A stretch of 7,082 nucleotides of DNA from JAUXFK01 sp034189035 (GTDB taxonomy: Bacteria > Desulfobacterota > UBA8473), in NCBI GenBank assembly GCA_034189035.1, contig JAXHVA010000167.1:1-7082 (forward strand), in the 5' to 3' direction. Below are positions 1-7,082 of this stretch, in pieces (the stretch's first letter is position 1; every line of letters starts with the position of its first letter). A program made the position numbers and the translations under genes. The notes under the pieces were generated by a model, which was not told where the DNA came from, searched no databases, and was given only the letters and a program-made list of their open reading frames with translations.

Positions 1-61
1 AGCCTGTCTTGAACGATGTAGGCGTTGCTAACTGCTTGTTTTTTAATTCATTATTGTTGTA

Positions 62-307
62 TTGACTAGAACAGGATTTCGGCGAACTATTCATTCAGTA
101 GCGGTGCGAAAATCGCTGTTTTATATATCCGGCATTACAGATGATGAGAGTGTTGAATGGACAGTAGATAATAAAAATATAGGCAAAACACATGGGGGAA
201 AACACCTTTGGCCTTTAAAGAAAGGGAACCATGTTGTTAAGGCGACAGTCTTTAGAGAACGGATCAAATTGCTTGAAACTGAAGAAATCCGATTTAGTGT
301 GAGATAA
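62..307 (+). pseudogene. C-terminal remnant of a PBP1C-type penicillin-binding protein (BiPBP_C-like domain)
   Basis: The 81-residue frame resembles the small beta-rich domain that ends PbpC-type bifunctional penicillin-binding proteins (BiPBP_C family). The visible hallmarks are a V-E-W-T-V-D-N strand followed by N-I-G (the usual W-x-V-D-G...G signature), then H-L-W-P-L-K-K-G-N-H-V-V (the usual f-W-P-L-x-x-G-x-H), and a final I-R-F-S-V-R strand. Full-length PbpC proteins are roughly 700-800 residues with glycosyltransferase and transpeptidase domains; here only the tail is present. In the same frame upstream there are stops at 29-31 and 44-46, and neither other forward frame in bases 1-61 continues the family, so the TTG at 62 is probably not a real start. 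The intact domain builds and cross-links periplasmic peptidoglycan, but this fragment cannot do so alone. It could also be a lone domain of another surface protein. Confidence 0.55.
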
Positions 308-405
308 AAAAAGTAACTCTTCAGCCGCAGATTCTTACAGATGAACGCAGACAAGTTAAATGAGTGCCTGCAGCCAATATATAATCAGGCCAATTTCTAC
401 TCCAA

Positions 406-451
406 TAGAAAGTAGTCTTGACTTTTTTCAATTATCATAGAAAATAGTCTT
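406..451 (+). repeat. Pair of 14-bp imperfect direct repeats, possible operator
   Basis: TAGAAAGTAGTCTT at 406-419 recurs as TAGAAAATAGTCTT at 438-451, with one mismatch in 14 positions. The start-to-start distance is 32 bp, close to three helical turns, so both copies would face the same side of the DNA. The pair lies about 240 bp upstream of the regulator's probable start and overlaps the best -35-like hexamer (TTGACT, 418-423). Paired direct sites of this kind are typical for activators and repressors, but assigning them to the regulator downstream is inference. Chance recurrence in AT-rich DNA cannot be excluded. Confidence 0.35.
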
Positions 452-676
452 ATGAAGATAGACCGAAAATTAAGACAAGGGGCCCTTTGATAAGAACTTT
501 CTCAATGGCAGGATGTCATTTACTTATAGTCCTCGGCAGATTGGTAAAATTACGCTTACCCAAGACCATGGTGAAATAATGCAGCTGTTTATAACATTGT
601 GGTCAAAGAGAGGCCAAAGCACTGCTTTCGATAAAGGTGATCATCTGTGTAAAGCGCATACTGAGTACCTGAACAT

Positions 677-682
677 AAGAGG
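677..682 (+). promoter_or_regulatory. Ribosome-binding site setting the start of the regulator pseudogene
   Basis: AAGAGG lies six bases before a TTG at 689, a normal spacing, but only one base before an ATG at 684, which is too close and is followed at once by an in-frame TGA (690-692). The TTG frame leads into the regulator if one base has been lost between about 700 and 712. This supports 689 as the ancestral start codon and implies an additional early frameshift. Confidence 0.4.
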
Positions 683-688
683 TATGAT

Positions 689-3600
689 TTGAATCAAAGA
701 ATATCCAGATACTCAACTCCAAACTTCTTATACCAAGCACCTCTGACATCATACAAAGAGAGAGATTATATCCCCTATTGGCCGATATTCTAAAGAAGAG
801 ACTCACTACTGTAATAGCAGGGGCGGGCTATGGAAAGACAACCCTGATCGCACAGGCCAGTACGTATTTGGGTTTGGATACAGTTTGGTATAGTATAGAC
901 GAATCGGACAGGGACTTCATAAGCTTTCTTTCCTACTTGATAGCTGGAATAAAAAAATATTGCCCAAAACTGGGGGAAGATACATTTCAACGAATAGAAG
1001 ATGCCCAAATCTTGAGTCGAGAGCGCAAAGCTGTTCTTATAGTTTTCTTAAGTGAGATAGAGAGGTTCGTTAAAGGTGACCTTATTATTGTACTCGACGA
1101 TTATCACCTCATACAGGATAGCCATGAGAAAACGAATCACTGAAATTCATCCTTGAACATCTTCCGCCCCTGGTTCATCTGATTATTATCAGCCGCGCTG
1201 ATACAGGGTTACCCCTCTCTCGATTAAGGGCCCACAGACAGGTCCTCGATATCAGAGAAGAAGACCTTGTTTTTTCCATCCCCGAAATTGAAGAGCTCTA
1301 TTTGCAATTGTTTCATATTTCTTTACCAAATGAAAGCCTTATAACCCTTCAACAAAAGACAGCGGGTTGGGTCTCAGGCCTAATCCTCTTCTATCACTCA
1401 TTAAGGGGGAAAAGTCCGGGTGATATTGAAGAGCTCTTATTACAACTCAAAGGTTCTCATCGAATGATCTCCGATTACCTAGAAGAAAATGTATTTGATC
1501 TGCAGCAGGAAAACATAAAAAACTTTCTGATGAAAACCTCAATCCTCTCTTGGGTTGGCGCTGAGTTTTGTAATCAGCTTTTAGGGATAGAAAACTCCAA
1601 AGATATCCTACGCAATCTTGAAAGGAACCATCTTTTCACATTTCCCTCAAGCGATGAAAGAAGATGGTATTATTATCACCATCTTTTTCAAGAATACTTA
1701 CACACTAGACTTGAGGCTGTACTCTGTCGAGAAGATATAAACAAACTCCATAAAGATGCTGCAATACTTTGGAAAAAAAGGTGTGAAGAGGAGGAGGCTA
1801 TAAGGCATTACCTAAAAGCGGAACAATTAAAAGAGGTATGCAGGTTGCTAAAGGATCTGGGAAGAAGGTTGATCAATGAAGGGCGATTTCTCCTCATAAA
1901 TTAATATCTTAAGCAAATACCAGAAAGTTATTTGGATAAAGAACCCTGGGTTCAGTATATACAGGCCCAGGTACTGAACATCTCTGGCAAACCTCAAGAA
2001 GCAATCCAGGCCTATAAAAAGGCATATAAGACCTTTCGTAAATATGACTCCTCAGAGGGTATAGGTTTATGCATGTATGCCTTGGGGAGCAGCTATTGTC
2101 GGTCTGGCGATTTTCCAAGGGCGGAAAGGAATCTTAAGAGATTGCTCAATCAGGTTAAGTGCAATCAACTCCTTTACATTGATATTCTGGGAACTCTCAT
2201 ATTTATTACATCCCATTTGGGAAAGATGACTGTTGCTGATAAATATTACAAAGAGGCCATATCATTATTGGATGAATCAGAAAACGAGGAGCTTCGTGCA
2301 GCTCTCTATTTCACTCAGGGTTTTCGGTATGTCTTTTCAGGTGATTATATTAAAGCACTGGAGTTAGTAGAAAAGGCAAAAGAGATCTCTTTGGATATGG
2401 GACTTTGCCACTTACTTGCTATGGGGTATCATCTTATCTCCTGGACGTATTACTATCTGGGTTTTTTTTCAAAGGGCCTGGAAAATGCCCAAAAAGGATT
2501 GGACTTAGTTAGAGAAAGGGGGATTCAAGACAGTACATATGCCTGGCTCCTCCTGGATTTATGTCTTAATGCCACAGCACTGGGAAAGATAACAGAGGCG
2601 ATCAGTAATGGCAAAGAGAGTTTGATAATGTTTCAGGAACTCAGATATAGCTGGGGTCAAATGTATGCCTATTATGTACTTCATAATACATATATAAAAT
2701 CAGGCAACACGCAAGCTGCTGAGGAATGCGTTCGGTCTGGCTTAGAGATGGTTGAAGGAATGACATTGCCTCTTACAGAGGGATTACTGAAAGGGAGCTT
2801 GGCAAATATTCTATTAGATAAAGCACAATGGGAAAAGGCTCAACCTCTCCTGGAGGATGCAAAAAAACTCCTTAGGAATTCAAAACTAAATCTCAGCAGA
2901 GTATATCTCATGTTTGCCCGATTTTATTGGGAACAGGGACAAAGAGAAGATGCCTTAAAGATGCTAGTATCAGTTCTCAAGGTGTGCAAAGAGAATCAAT
3001 ACGACATCTGGGTTGTTTCCGAAAAGCATTGGATAATCTCCCTCCTTGTTGAGCTTTTTGCCCAGGGTAAAATGAAGGATTATTTAAGAGGATTTTTAAT
3101 AATATGGGTGTATCTTCTCGAGAGGAGTTAAGGCTCTTACAAAAAAGCAAAAATCTACAGATGAGTAAAGCAGCCTCAATTTTATTGGATGAAATAGAGA
3201 AAGTACCTCCACCAGGCCTCCGTATCTACTGTCTTGGGAAATTCAGGCTGTATCGCGGAGATGAAGAAATCCCAGACAAGAGATGGAAAAGTAAAAGGCC
3301 AAGATGCTCTTAAAGTATTTTATATATAAGCAATCACGAGGCTATTTGTCAAAGGATGTATTAATGGAGCTCCTCTAGCCCGAGGAAGACCCAAAACGGA
3401 CAGCTTACCGTCTCCATGTTATCCTGAGTTCGCTGAGGAAGACTCTAGAACCAGAAATCATAGAGGGGACCCCGTCTTCATATCTTTTAAGAGAAGGAGA
3501 CTCTTATAAGATATCTCTTGGAGATGGAGGTTGGGTGGATGTCGACAGGTTTGAGCAATAATTGAAATTTGCCAAAGAGGAAAAAGATCCAAACAAGGCA

Positions 3601-3983
3601 ATTTCACATTACCTGAGCGCTGAGGCTATTTACCGGGGTGATTTTCTGGAAGAGGAACTTTATGTTGAATGGTGTGCAGCCAAGAGGGAAAGGCTAAGAG
3701 AGGTCTATATCTCTGTCTTGACCGAGATTATGAAGGCATATGAAGACAATGGAGATATAGACTTAAGCGTAGAGTACGCCTGTAAGATACTGAATACAGA
3801 CACCTTGAGGACATTTACTGTCGACTCATGGAGTATTATGCAGTTCTGGGCAAAAAGGACAGGGTTGAAAAAACATACAGAAGCTGTAAGGCTGCAATAA
3901 AAGAAGGACTGGACAGCGAAATCAATAGTGAGACCGCAGAATTATACAAAAGGCTGATGAAAGGGGGGTTGCAAAAGAAATAA
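689..3983 (+). pseudogene. Degraded MalT-like ATPase-TPR-BTAD transcriptional regulator
   Basis: Joined across lesions, this encodes one protein of about 1,100 residues. In order: a MalT-type N-terminus with K-L-L-I-P (721-735); a P-loop G-A-G-Y-G-K-T-T (820-843); Walker B I-V-L-D-D-Y-H (1087-1107); the I-I-S-R sensor with L-P-L-S-R-L-R-A (about 1185-1232); a helical TPR-rich region (about 1900-3080); then an OmpR-like winged helix opening with L-R-I-Y-C-L-G-K-F-R-L-Y and ending in a BTAD (about 3215-3980), where W-V-D-V-D-R-F-E, Y-R-G-D-F-L-E-E and R-L-M-E-Y-Y-A-V-L-G are family-typical. Such proteins are ATP-dependent, effector-responsive cytoplasmic activators. The lesions are -1 frameshifts near 1130-1140, 3093-3097 (T run), 3292-3297 (A run) and 3798-3803; in-frame stops TAA 1902, TAG 3376 (expected Trp of L-L-W-P-E) and TAA 3559; and probably one more -1 shift near 700-712. 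Restoring five bases gives exactly 1,100 codons. The family call is firm; the effector is unknown. Confidence 0.9.
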
Positions 3984-4034
3984 TTTTCGAAATCCCAGGT
4001 GATTGACTGAAAATTGATTCCAGATCGATTGATG

Positions 4035-4066
4035 CCCTTTACAAGTTTCTTGTGAAGGGTTTTTTT
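4035..4066 (+). terminator. Intrinsic terminator after the regulator pseudogene
   Basis: The arm CCCTTTACAAG (4035-4045) pairs with CTTGTGAAGGG (4049-4059) around a three-base TTT loop, giving an 11-bp stem with one G-T pair. Seven T residues follow (4060-4066). It begins 51 bases after the regulator's ancestral stop and ends 59 bases before the first dehydratase ATG, so regulator and enzymes were probably separate transcription units. Unlike the gene before it, the hairpin is undamaged. Confidence 0.85.
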
Positions 4067-4114
4067 ATGTCTGTTTGCTGAGTGCAATTACAGGCTGTTC
4101 TAGACGAGGAATAA

Positions 4115-4119
4115 AGGAG
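4115..4119 (+). promoter_or_regulatory. Ribosome-binding site of the HgdB-like gene
   Basis: AGGAG, within the longer purine run AAAGGAGAGGGAG, lies six bases before ATG 4126. This selects 4126 as the start over an in-frame upstream TTG at 4075, which has no such site. I could not find a convincing promoter between the terminator and this site. Confidence 0.75.
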
Positions 4120-4125
4120 AGGGAG

Positions 4126-5204
4126 ATGAATACAAACAAACAAAACACAGCACCCCAGATTGGCTGGCTTTGCTCCTATGTGCCACAGGAAATACTATTG
4201 GTAGCGGGTTTCAATCCTACAAGACTCTCTATAGAGAAAGAGGCCATCATAATGGCAGATGCCTATATTTACCTCAATCTGTGTCCATACATCAAAAGTG
4301 TTCTGGATCTGGGGTTGCTGAAGAAAGCCGACCATTTGGATGGTATGGTGTTTATTGGATCCTGTGATGCCATGCGCAGGTTATATGATGTGTGGAAATC
4401 GTATGTTGGAACAAGGTTCGTTTATATGATTTATATGCCGAAGAATAGAGATGAAGGAGCAACTCGATACTTTGGCACTCAACTGAGGAAATTCACCTGC
4501 AGTCTCGAAGATGAATTTAGTGTGAAAATCTCTAATGAGTCGCTTAACGAGGCTATCAGAGCCACAAATCAAAACCGCAAGTTTATGCAGAAGATCTATG
4601 ACCTGCAAAAAAAATGTCCATTGCCCATTAAGGGAAGCAAGCTCTTCGAGCTCGTTATGGACGGCATGACAACAGGGAAAGATGCCTTCTATGTAAAACT
4701 AAAGCAGTACTACGACACAGCAAAAATCCTCACCTCTGAACAGAGGGAAAAGGCAGGGACACGGATCTTGGTAACTGGAAACGTCATCGACCAGGTTGAT
4801 CTCTTCAAATTGATAGAGGGCGCTGGGGCTGAGGTTCCGGCTATCGATACGTGCACCGGCATCAGACACTTTGAAACCCTGGCAGATGAAGACACAAAAG
4901 ACCCTATTGATGCTTTAGGCGGTATATTAATAAGCGTCTCTGTACCAGAATGACAGGTCTGGAGCAGCGTTTTCAACAGGTAAGGGACTTGGTGAATGAC
5001 TACGCTGTCGACGGTGTAGTCTACAGCGTGGTCAAGTTCTGTGACCAACATTTATGTGACGCGGCATACTTTGCAGAGAAACTCGATGCAGAGGGGATTC
5101 CTTTGCTCCTATTGGAAAATGAATACTCATGGCGGGACATCGGTCAGATACGTACCCGTATAGAAGCCTTTGTGGAGATGCTACAAGAGAAAGAGAGAAG
5201 GTGA
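4126..5204 (+). pseudogene. 2-hydroxyacyl-CoA dehydratase superfamily subunit (HgdB/BcrC-like), frameshifted
   Basis: The product belongs to the HGD-D family, which holds the D component of 2-hydroxyacyl-CoA dehydratases and the related subunits of ATP-dependent benzoyl-CoA reductase. These cytoplasmic proteins carry a [4Fe-4S] cluster and act on CoA thioesters by one-electron ketyl-radical chemistry. Family features include G-W-L-C-S-Y-V-P-Q-E-I near residue 16, N-L-C-P-Y (Cys53), G-S-C-D-A-M-R-R-L-Y-D-V-W (Cys80), D-T-C-T-G-I-R-H-F, and near the C-terminus D-G-V-V-Y-S...K-F-C-D-Q-H (Cys codon 5040-5042). Cysteines of this type supply the cluster ligands in the family. The first frame runs off into unrelated residues and stops at 4951-4953; the family sequence continues one frame over from 4920 (R-Y-I-N-K-R-L-C-T-R-M-T-G). 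One base is therefore missing at about 4918-4920. Restored length is 359 residues, normal for the family. The gene ends 5 bases before its partner. The substrate cannot be told from sequence. Confidence 0.88.
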
Positions 5205-5209
5205 CATCG

Positions 5210-6412
5210 ATGTTGAAGAAACTTTTTCATGAAACTGTAACAATGTTAGATCAGACCATGAAAAAGTATCCCAGTGCGTGGGCAATGTATAACAAGAAAC
5301 TGACAAGCATCCTGCTCAGTGCCTTCGATGAGGGAAGCAAGGTAGTGTGGACATCAAGCTTTGGCTTCCCCAATGAGCTTGTGGTCACCTTCGACGTAGT
5401 GCCCTTCGATTTCGATGTAGCCTTACTGCCAATGCAACAGCCAGACACGGCTGTAACCGTTATGACACAGCCAGAAGGGAGAGGATACTCCGTTGATCTA
5501 TGCTCCTACCATCGCATGGCCATGGGGTACCATTTACAGAATGCCATGCCCAGGGCTGACATTATGCTTACGTCATCTTACTTCTGTGATACCATGACCA
5601 AGGTAAGTCAGACGATGGCCCGGGACTACGAAAAAGAGGCCATCATGCTCGATGTTCCTAATGAGATAAGTGCAGAATTAGTAACCTACGTCAGTGGTCA
5701 ACTGAGACAAATCGCTGAAAAACTGGAGCATGTTACAGGTCAGAGGCTCGACATGGACCGACTCAGGACCTGTATCAGATAATCAAACCAGGCTCGGAGA
5801 CTCTATATTAGGCTTGCAGAACTCCAGAGGGAAAAGCCTTTTCCCTGGGATGGAACACGAGTGGTTAATCTGGGATTAATCCGCGGTTTGTTTGCAGGAA
5901 CTCCTTTTGAGACCGAGCTATACCAAAGGCTCATCACTGAAATTGAGAAAAGGATTGTATCCGGACGCGTGCGACCGGAAAAGCACAGAATCCTATGGCT
6001 TGTCTGGTTTCCTGCGCAGCCCACTGTTATCCCAGAGGTTTTGAGCCAGCATCAGGCCAGTATAGTGATGGGGGAGCTTGCCCGGGTCTACTGGGATGAA
6101 ATAGATGAGGATAGTCCCTTTGAGGGCATGGCCCTCAAGTGTCTGAAAAATCCCTTTGTCGGCCCGATTGCCCAACGTCTCAATGGCATTCTCGAACTTG
6201 TGGAGGGCTACGATGTAGACGGTGTGGTATATTTTTCACCCCAGGCCTGCCGCTTTGCCAATGCTTCGTTCCGGATTATTAAAGACGCCCTGGCCAAAAG
6301 GGACAGGCCTCTCCTCGTTCTTGAAGGGGATATGCTTGATAAGCGGAACTATTCTGCCCAGCGGACTAGAGAGTCACTCGATACGTTCATCGAGATGCTT
6401 AACAAAGGATAA
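5210..6412 (+). pseudogene. 2-hydroxyacyl-CoA dehydratase superfamily subunit (HgdA/BcrB-like), interrupted by a stop
   Basis: This is the partner subunit of the preceding gene and would form the heterodimeric, iron-sulfur dehydratase or reductase core with it. ATG 5210 has an AGAAGG motif nine bases upstream; a GTG at 5201 overlapping the previous stop is the alternative. Visible features are F-G-F-P-N-E-L near residue 54, D-L-C-S-Y-H-R (Cys98), S-S-Y-F-C-D-T (Cys126), E-K-P-F-P-W-D-G after the break, and a closing F-S-P-Q-A-C-R (Cys347) with L-V-L-E-G-D-M-L-D and F-I-E-M-L. These match the HGD-D fold and its cluster cysteines. The frame is continuous over 400 codons, the usual family length, except for TAA at 5780-5782 (codon 191), with clear family sequence on both sides. 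Translation would stop before Cys347 and half the protein. One substitution would restore it, so a sequencing error remains possible. The ATP-dependent activator (HgdC type) is not in this window. Confidence 0.87.
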
Positions 6413-6629
6413 TTGTATAGGAAGGTGAATCCTCTCTTCATACATATGCTTGTTTCTCGCAACTTCCCTTGTATTGTAATCTGCCACTAAACTGAATTTT
6501 ACGATAGCCAAATCCATGTTAAGACACAAATGAAAATTCAATTGTCAAATGACTCACGCGGCTGCTTATTGTCGCTTGGTACGTCAGTCAACTTGAGTAA
6601 ATAGATTTAAATATTAAGAAGTTATGAGT
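6413..6629. other. Intergenic gap between the dehydratase operon and the exporter fragment
   Basis: I see no gene, stable hairpin or RNA in these 217 bases. A 24-codon frame (ATG 6530 to TAG 6602-6604) has no ribosome-binding site. TTGGTA at 6576-6581 followed at 16 bases by TAAATA (6598-6603) is only a weak promoter candidate. No poly-T hairpin marks the end of the dehydratase operon. Confidence 0.5.
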
Positions 6630-7034
6630 ATGACCAACAATAATTACATAACTCGAATTAATGAGAGGTTGGCAATATTACTAGAATGGATACTCAGCCA
6701 TCGATTGCTGTTCGTCATTTCATGCATCATCTTTTTTATTGGAGGAGCTTACGTAACACTATCACTACGGGTTGATAATTCCATGGCAGTCTATTTTAAG
6801 GATAAAGACTCCTCTTTTCAGTTTTATCAAAAATTCGAAGAAGAGTACGGCAATGATGAGTTTTTATATATTGTATACCGAATTAAGAATGGGGTATTTA
6901 ATCTGGATTCCCTAAAAATAACTGAAAAGCTAGTGGAAGAACTCGAAGGAATAGAATATGTTAAAAAAGTCAGTAATTTCTGGTTAGGTATTTGCATATG
7001 GTTACCAGGAGTACTCATGTTTGAATTTTTTTGA
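6630..7034 (+). pseudogene. N-terminal fragment of an MMPL/RND-family exporter
   Basis: The first ~116 residues look like the start of an MMPL-type RND transporter, an inner-membrane exporter usually of about 750-900 residues. There is a short cytoplasmic lead, one membrane helix at about residues 26-46 (L-L-F-V-I-S-C-I-I-F-F-I-G-G-A), and then the periplasmic start typical of the family: R-V-D-N-S-M-A-V-Y-F-K-D-K-D, F-Y-Q-K-F-E-E-E-Y-G-N-D-E and L-E-G-I-E-Y-V-K-K-V-S. After Asn116 (codon 6975-6977) family resemblance ends, and the frame stops at 7032-7034 after unrelated hydrophobic residues. The other two frames do not clearly continue the family, which favours a rearrangement or truncation over a simple frameshift. 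ATG 6630 is preferred to ATG 6624 because AAGAAG (6616-6621) lies eight bases before it. No function is expected. Confidence 0.7.
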
Positions 7035-7082
7035 GGTTTCTGGATTAGTTTGGAGATTGTGAAATTCGTTTTGAATTTTGAT
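7018..7082. repeat. C-poor T/G-rich low-complexity tract at the exporter breakpoint
   Basis: From 7018 to the end, this strand is dominated by T and G with almost no C. TTTGAATTTTTTT (7020-7032) is echoed by TTTTGAATTTTGAT (7069-7082). All three forward frames meet stops. It resembles non-coding, strand-asymmetric iterated filler rather than exporter sequence, and it may be the edge of a dispersed repeat continuing past the window. I could not identify a known insertion sequence end. Confidence 0.35.

Larger units (their letters stand above)
308..688. other. Intergenic region of about 380 bases with no recognised gene
   Basis: This stretch separates the PbpC tail from the regulator pseudogene. 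It contains a short CGCAGA/CAGAT-iterated segment at 324-352, a 14-bp imperfect direct repeat at 406-451 and a Shine-Dalgarno sequence at 677-682. A 59-codon open frame from ATG 513 to TGA 692 exists, but its product resembles nothing I know. I see no RNA gene, and no hairpin that would end transcription of the upstream fragment. The regulator's promoter should lie here. TTGACT at 418-423 is a plausible -35 element, but no good -10 stands at 16-18 bases from it. Confidence 0.6.

Noticed and set aside
1..31. A Ser-Phe-Lys-Thr-Gly stretch on the minus strand, resembling the KTG motif of penicillin-binding proteins
   Set aside because: It is on the strand opposite the PBP tail, is followed by the window edge, and has no other supporting motif. 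Probably coincidence.
513..692. A 59-codon open frame ending at the regulator start
   Set aside because: Its product is not recognisable, and the only upstream signal is a GGCAGG directly touching the ATG. A frame of this length is expected by chance.
603..806. A minus-strand open frame of 67 codons
   Set aside because: It overlaps the N-terminal coding part of the regulator on the opposite strand and has no recognisable product.
4710..5051. A minus-strand open frame of 113 codons
   Set aside because: It lies wholly opposite the HgdB-like gene, whose family identity on the plus strand is clear.
689..5782. Recoding or programmed frameshifting as the reason for the stops and frame changes
   Set aside because: Both TAA and TAG occur, the frameshifts fall at unrelated sites, and no slippery heptamer plus pseudoknot or selenocysteine-type TGA recurs. 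Multiple unrelated lesions point to decay or sequencing error.
5993..6175. Minus-strand open frame inside the HgdA-like gene
   Set aside because: It is a shadow of the plus-strand coding frame with no family resemblance.
6530..6604. A 24-codon open frame before the exporter fragment
   Set aside because: There is no ribosome-binding site and no recognisable feature.

Overview
The window holds a run of plus-strand genes, none of which is intact. From gene content alone it looks like a moderately AT-rich anaerobic bacterium of the Desulfobacterota (old Deltaproteobacteria) or a similar syntrophic or sulfate-reducing lineage. The basis is a paired 2-hydroxyacyl-CoA dehydratase / benzoyl-CoA reductase-type gene set beside a very large ATPase-TPR-BTAD regulator, plus an MMPL/RND-type exporter. 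This taxonomic guess is inference.

Layout: (1) 62-307, the last ~80 residues of a PBP1C-type penicillin-binding protein, without its body. (2) 308-688, an intergenic stretch with a 14-bp imperfect direct repeat (406-419 and 438-451, 32 bp apart) and a ribosome-binding site at 677-682. (3) 689-3983, a pseudogene for a MalT-like regulator of about 1,100 codons: P-loop ATPase, TPR array, then winged helix plus BTAD at the C-terminus. It is broken by four clear single-base frameshifts, one probable extra frameshift near the start, and three in-frame stops. (4) 4035-4066, a strong intrinsic terminator. (5) 4126-5204 and 5210-6412, two adjacent genes of the HgdB/HgdA (BcrC/BcrB) dehydratase superfamily, the first with a -1 frameshift near 4918 and the second with an in-frame TAA at 5780. 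(6) 6413-6629, a gap with no recognised gene. (7) 6630-7034, the first ~116 residues of an MMPL/RND-family exporter, after which the reading frame loses family resemblance and runs into a C-poor, T/G-rich tract.

Taken together, this appears to be a dead catabolic module. A large signal-sensing activator probably once controlled a two-subunit, iron-sulfur radical dehydratase or reductase acting on a CoA thioester of unknown identity. The regulator carries more lesions per kb than the enzymes, so it may have failed first. Every frameshift I can place is a net loss of one base, which fits deletion-biased decay but could also reflect homopolymer sequencing error. Raw-read inspection would separate the two. 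I did not find a convincing new biological system; the most informative signal is the linked decay of regulator and operon.
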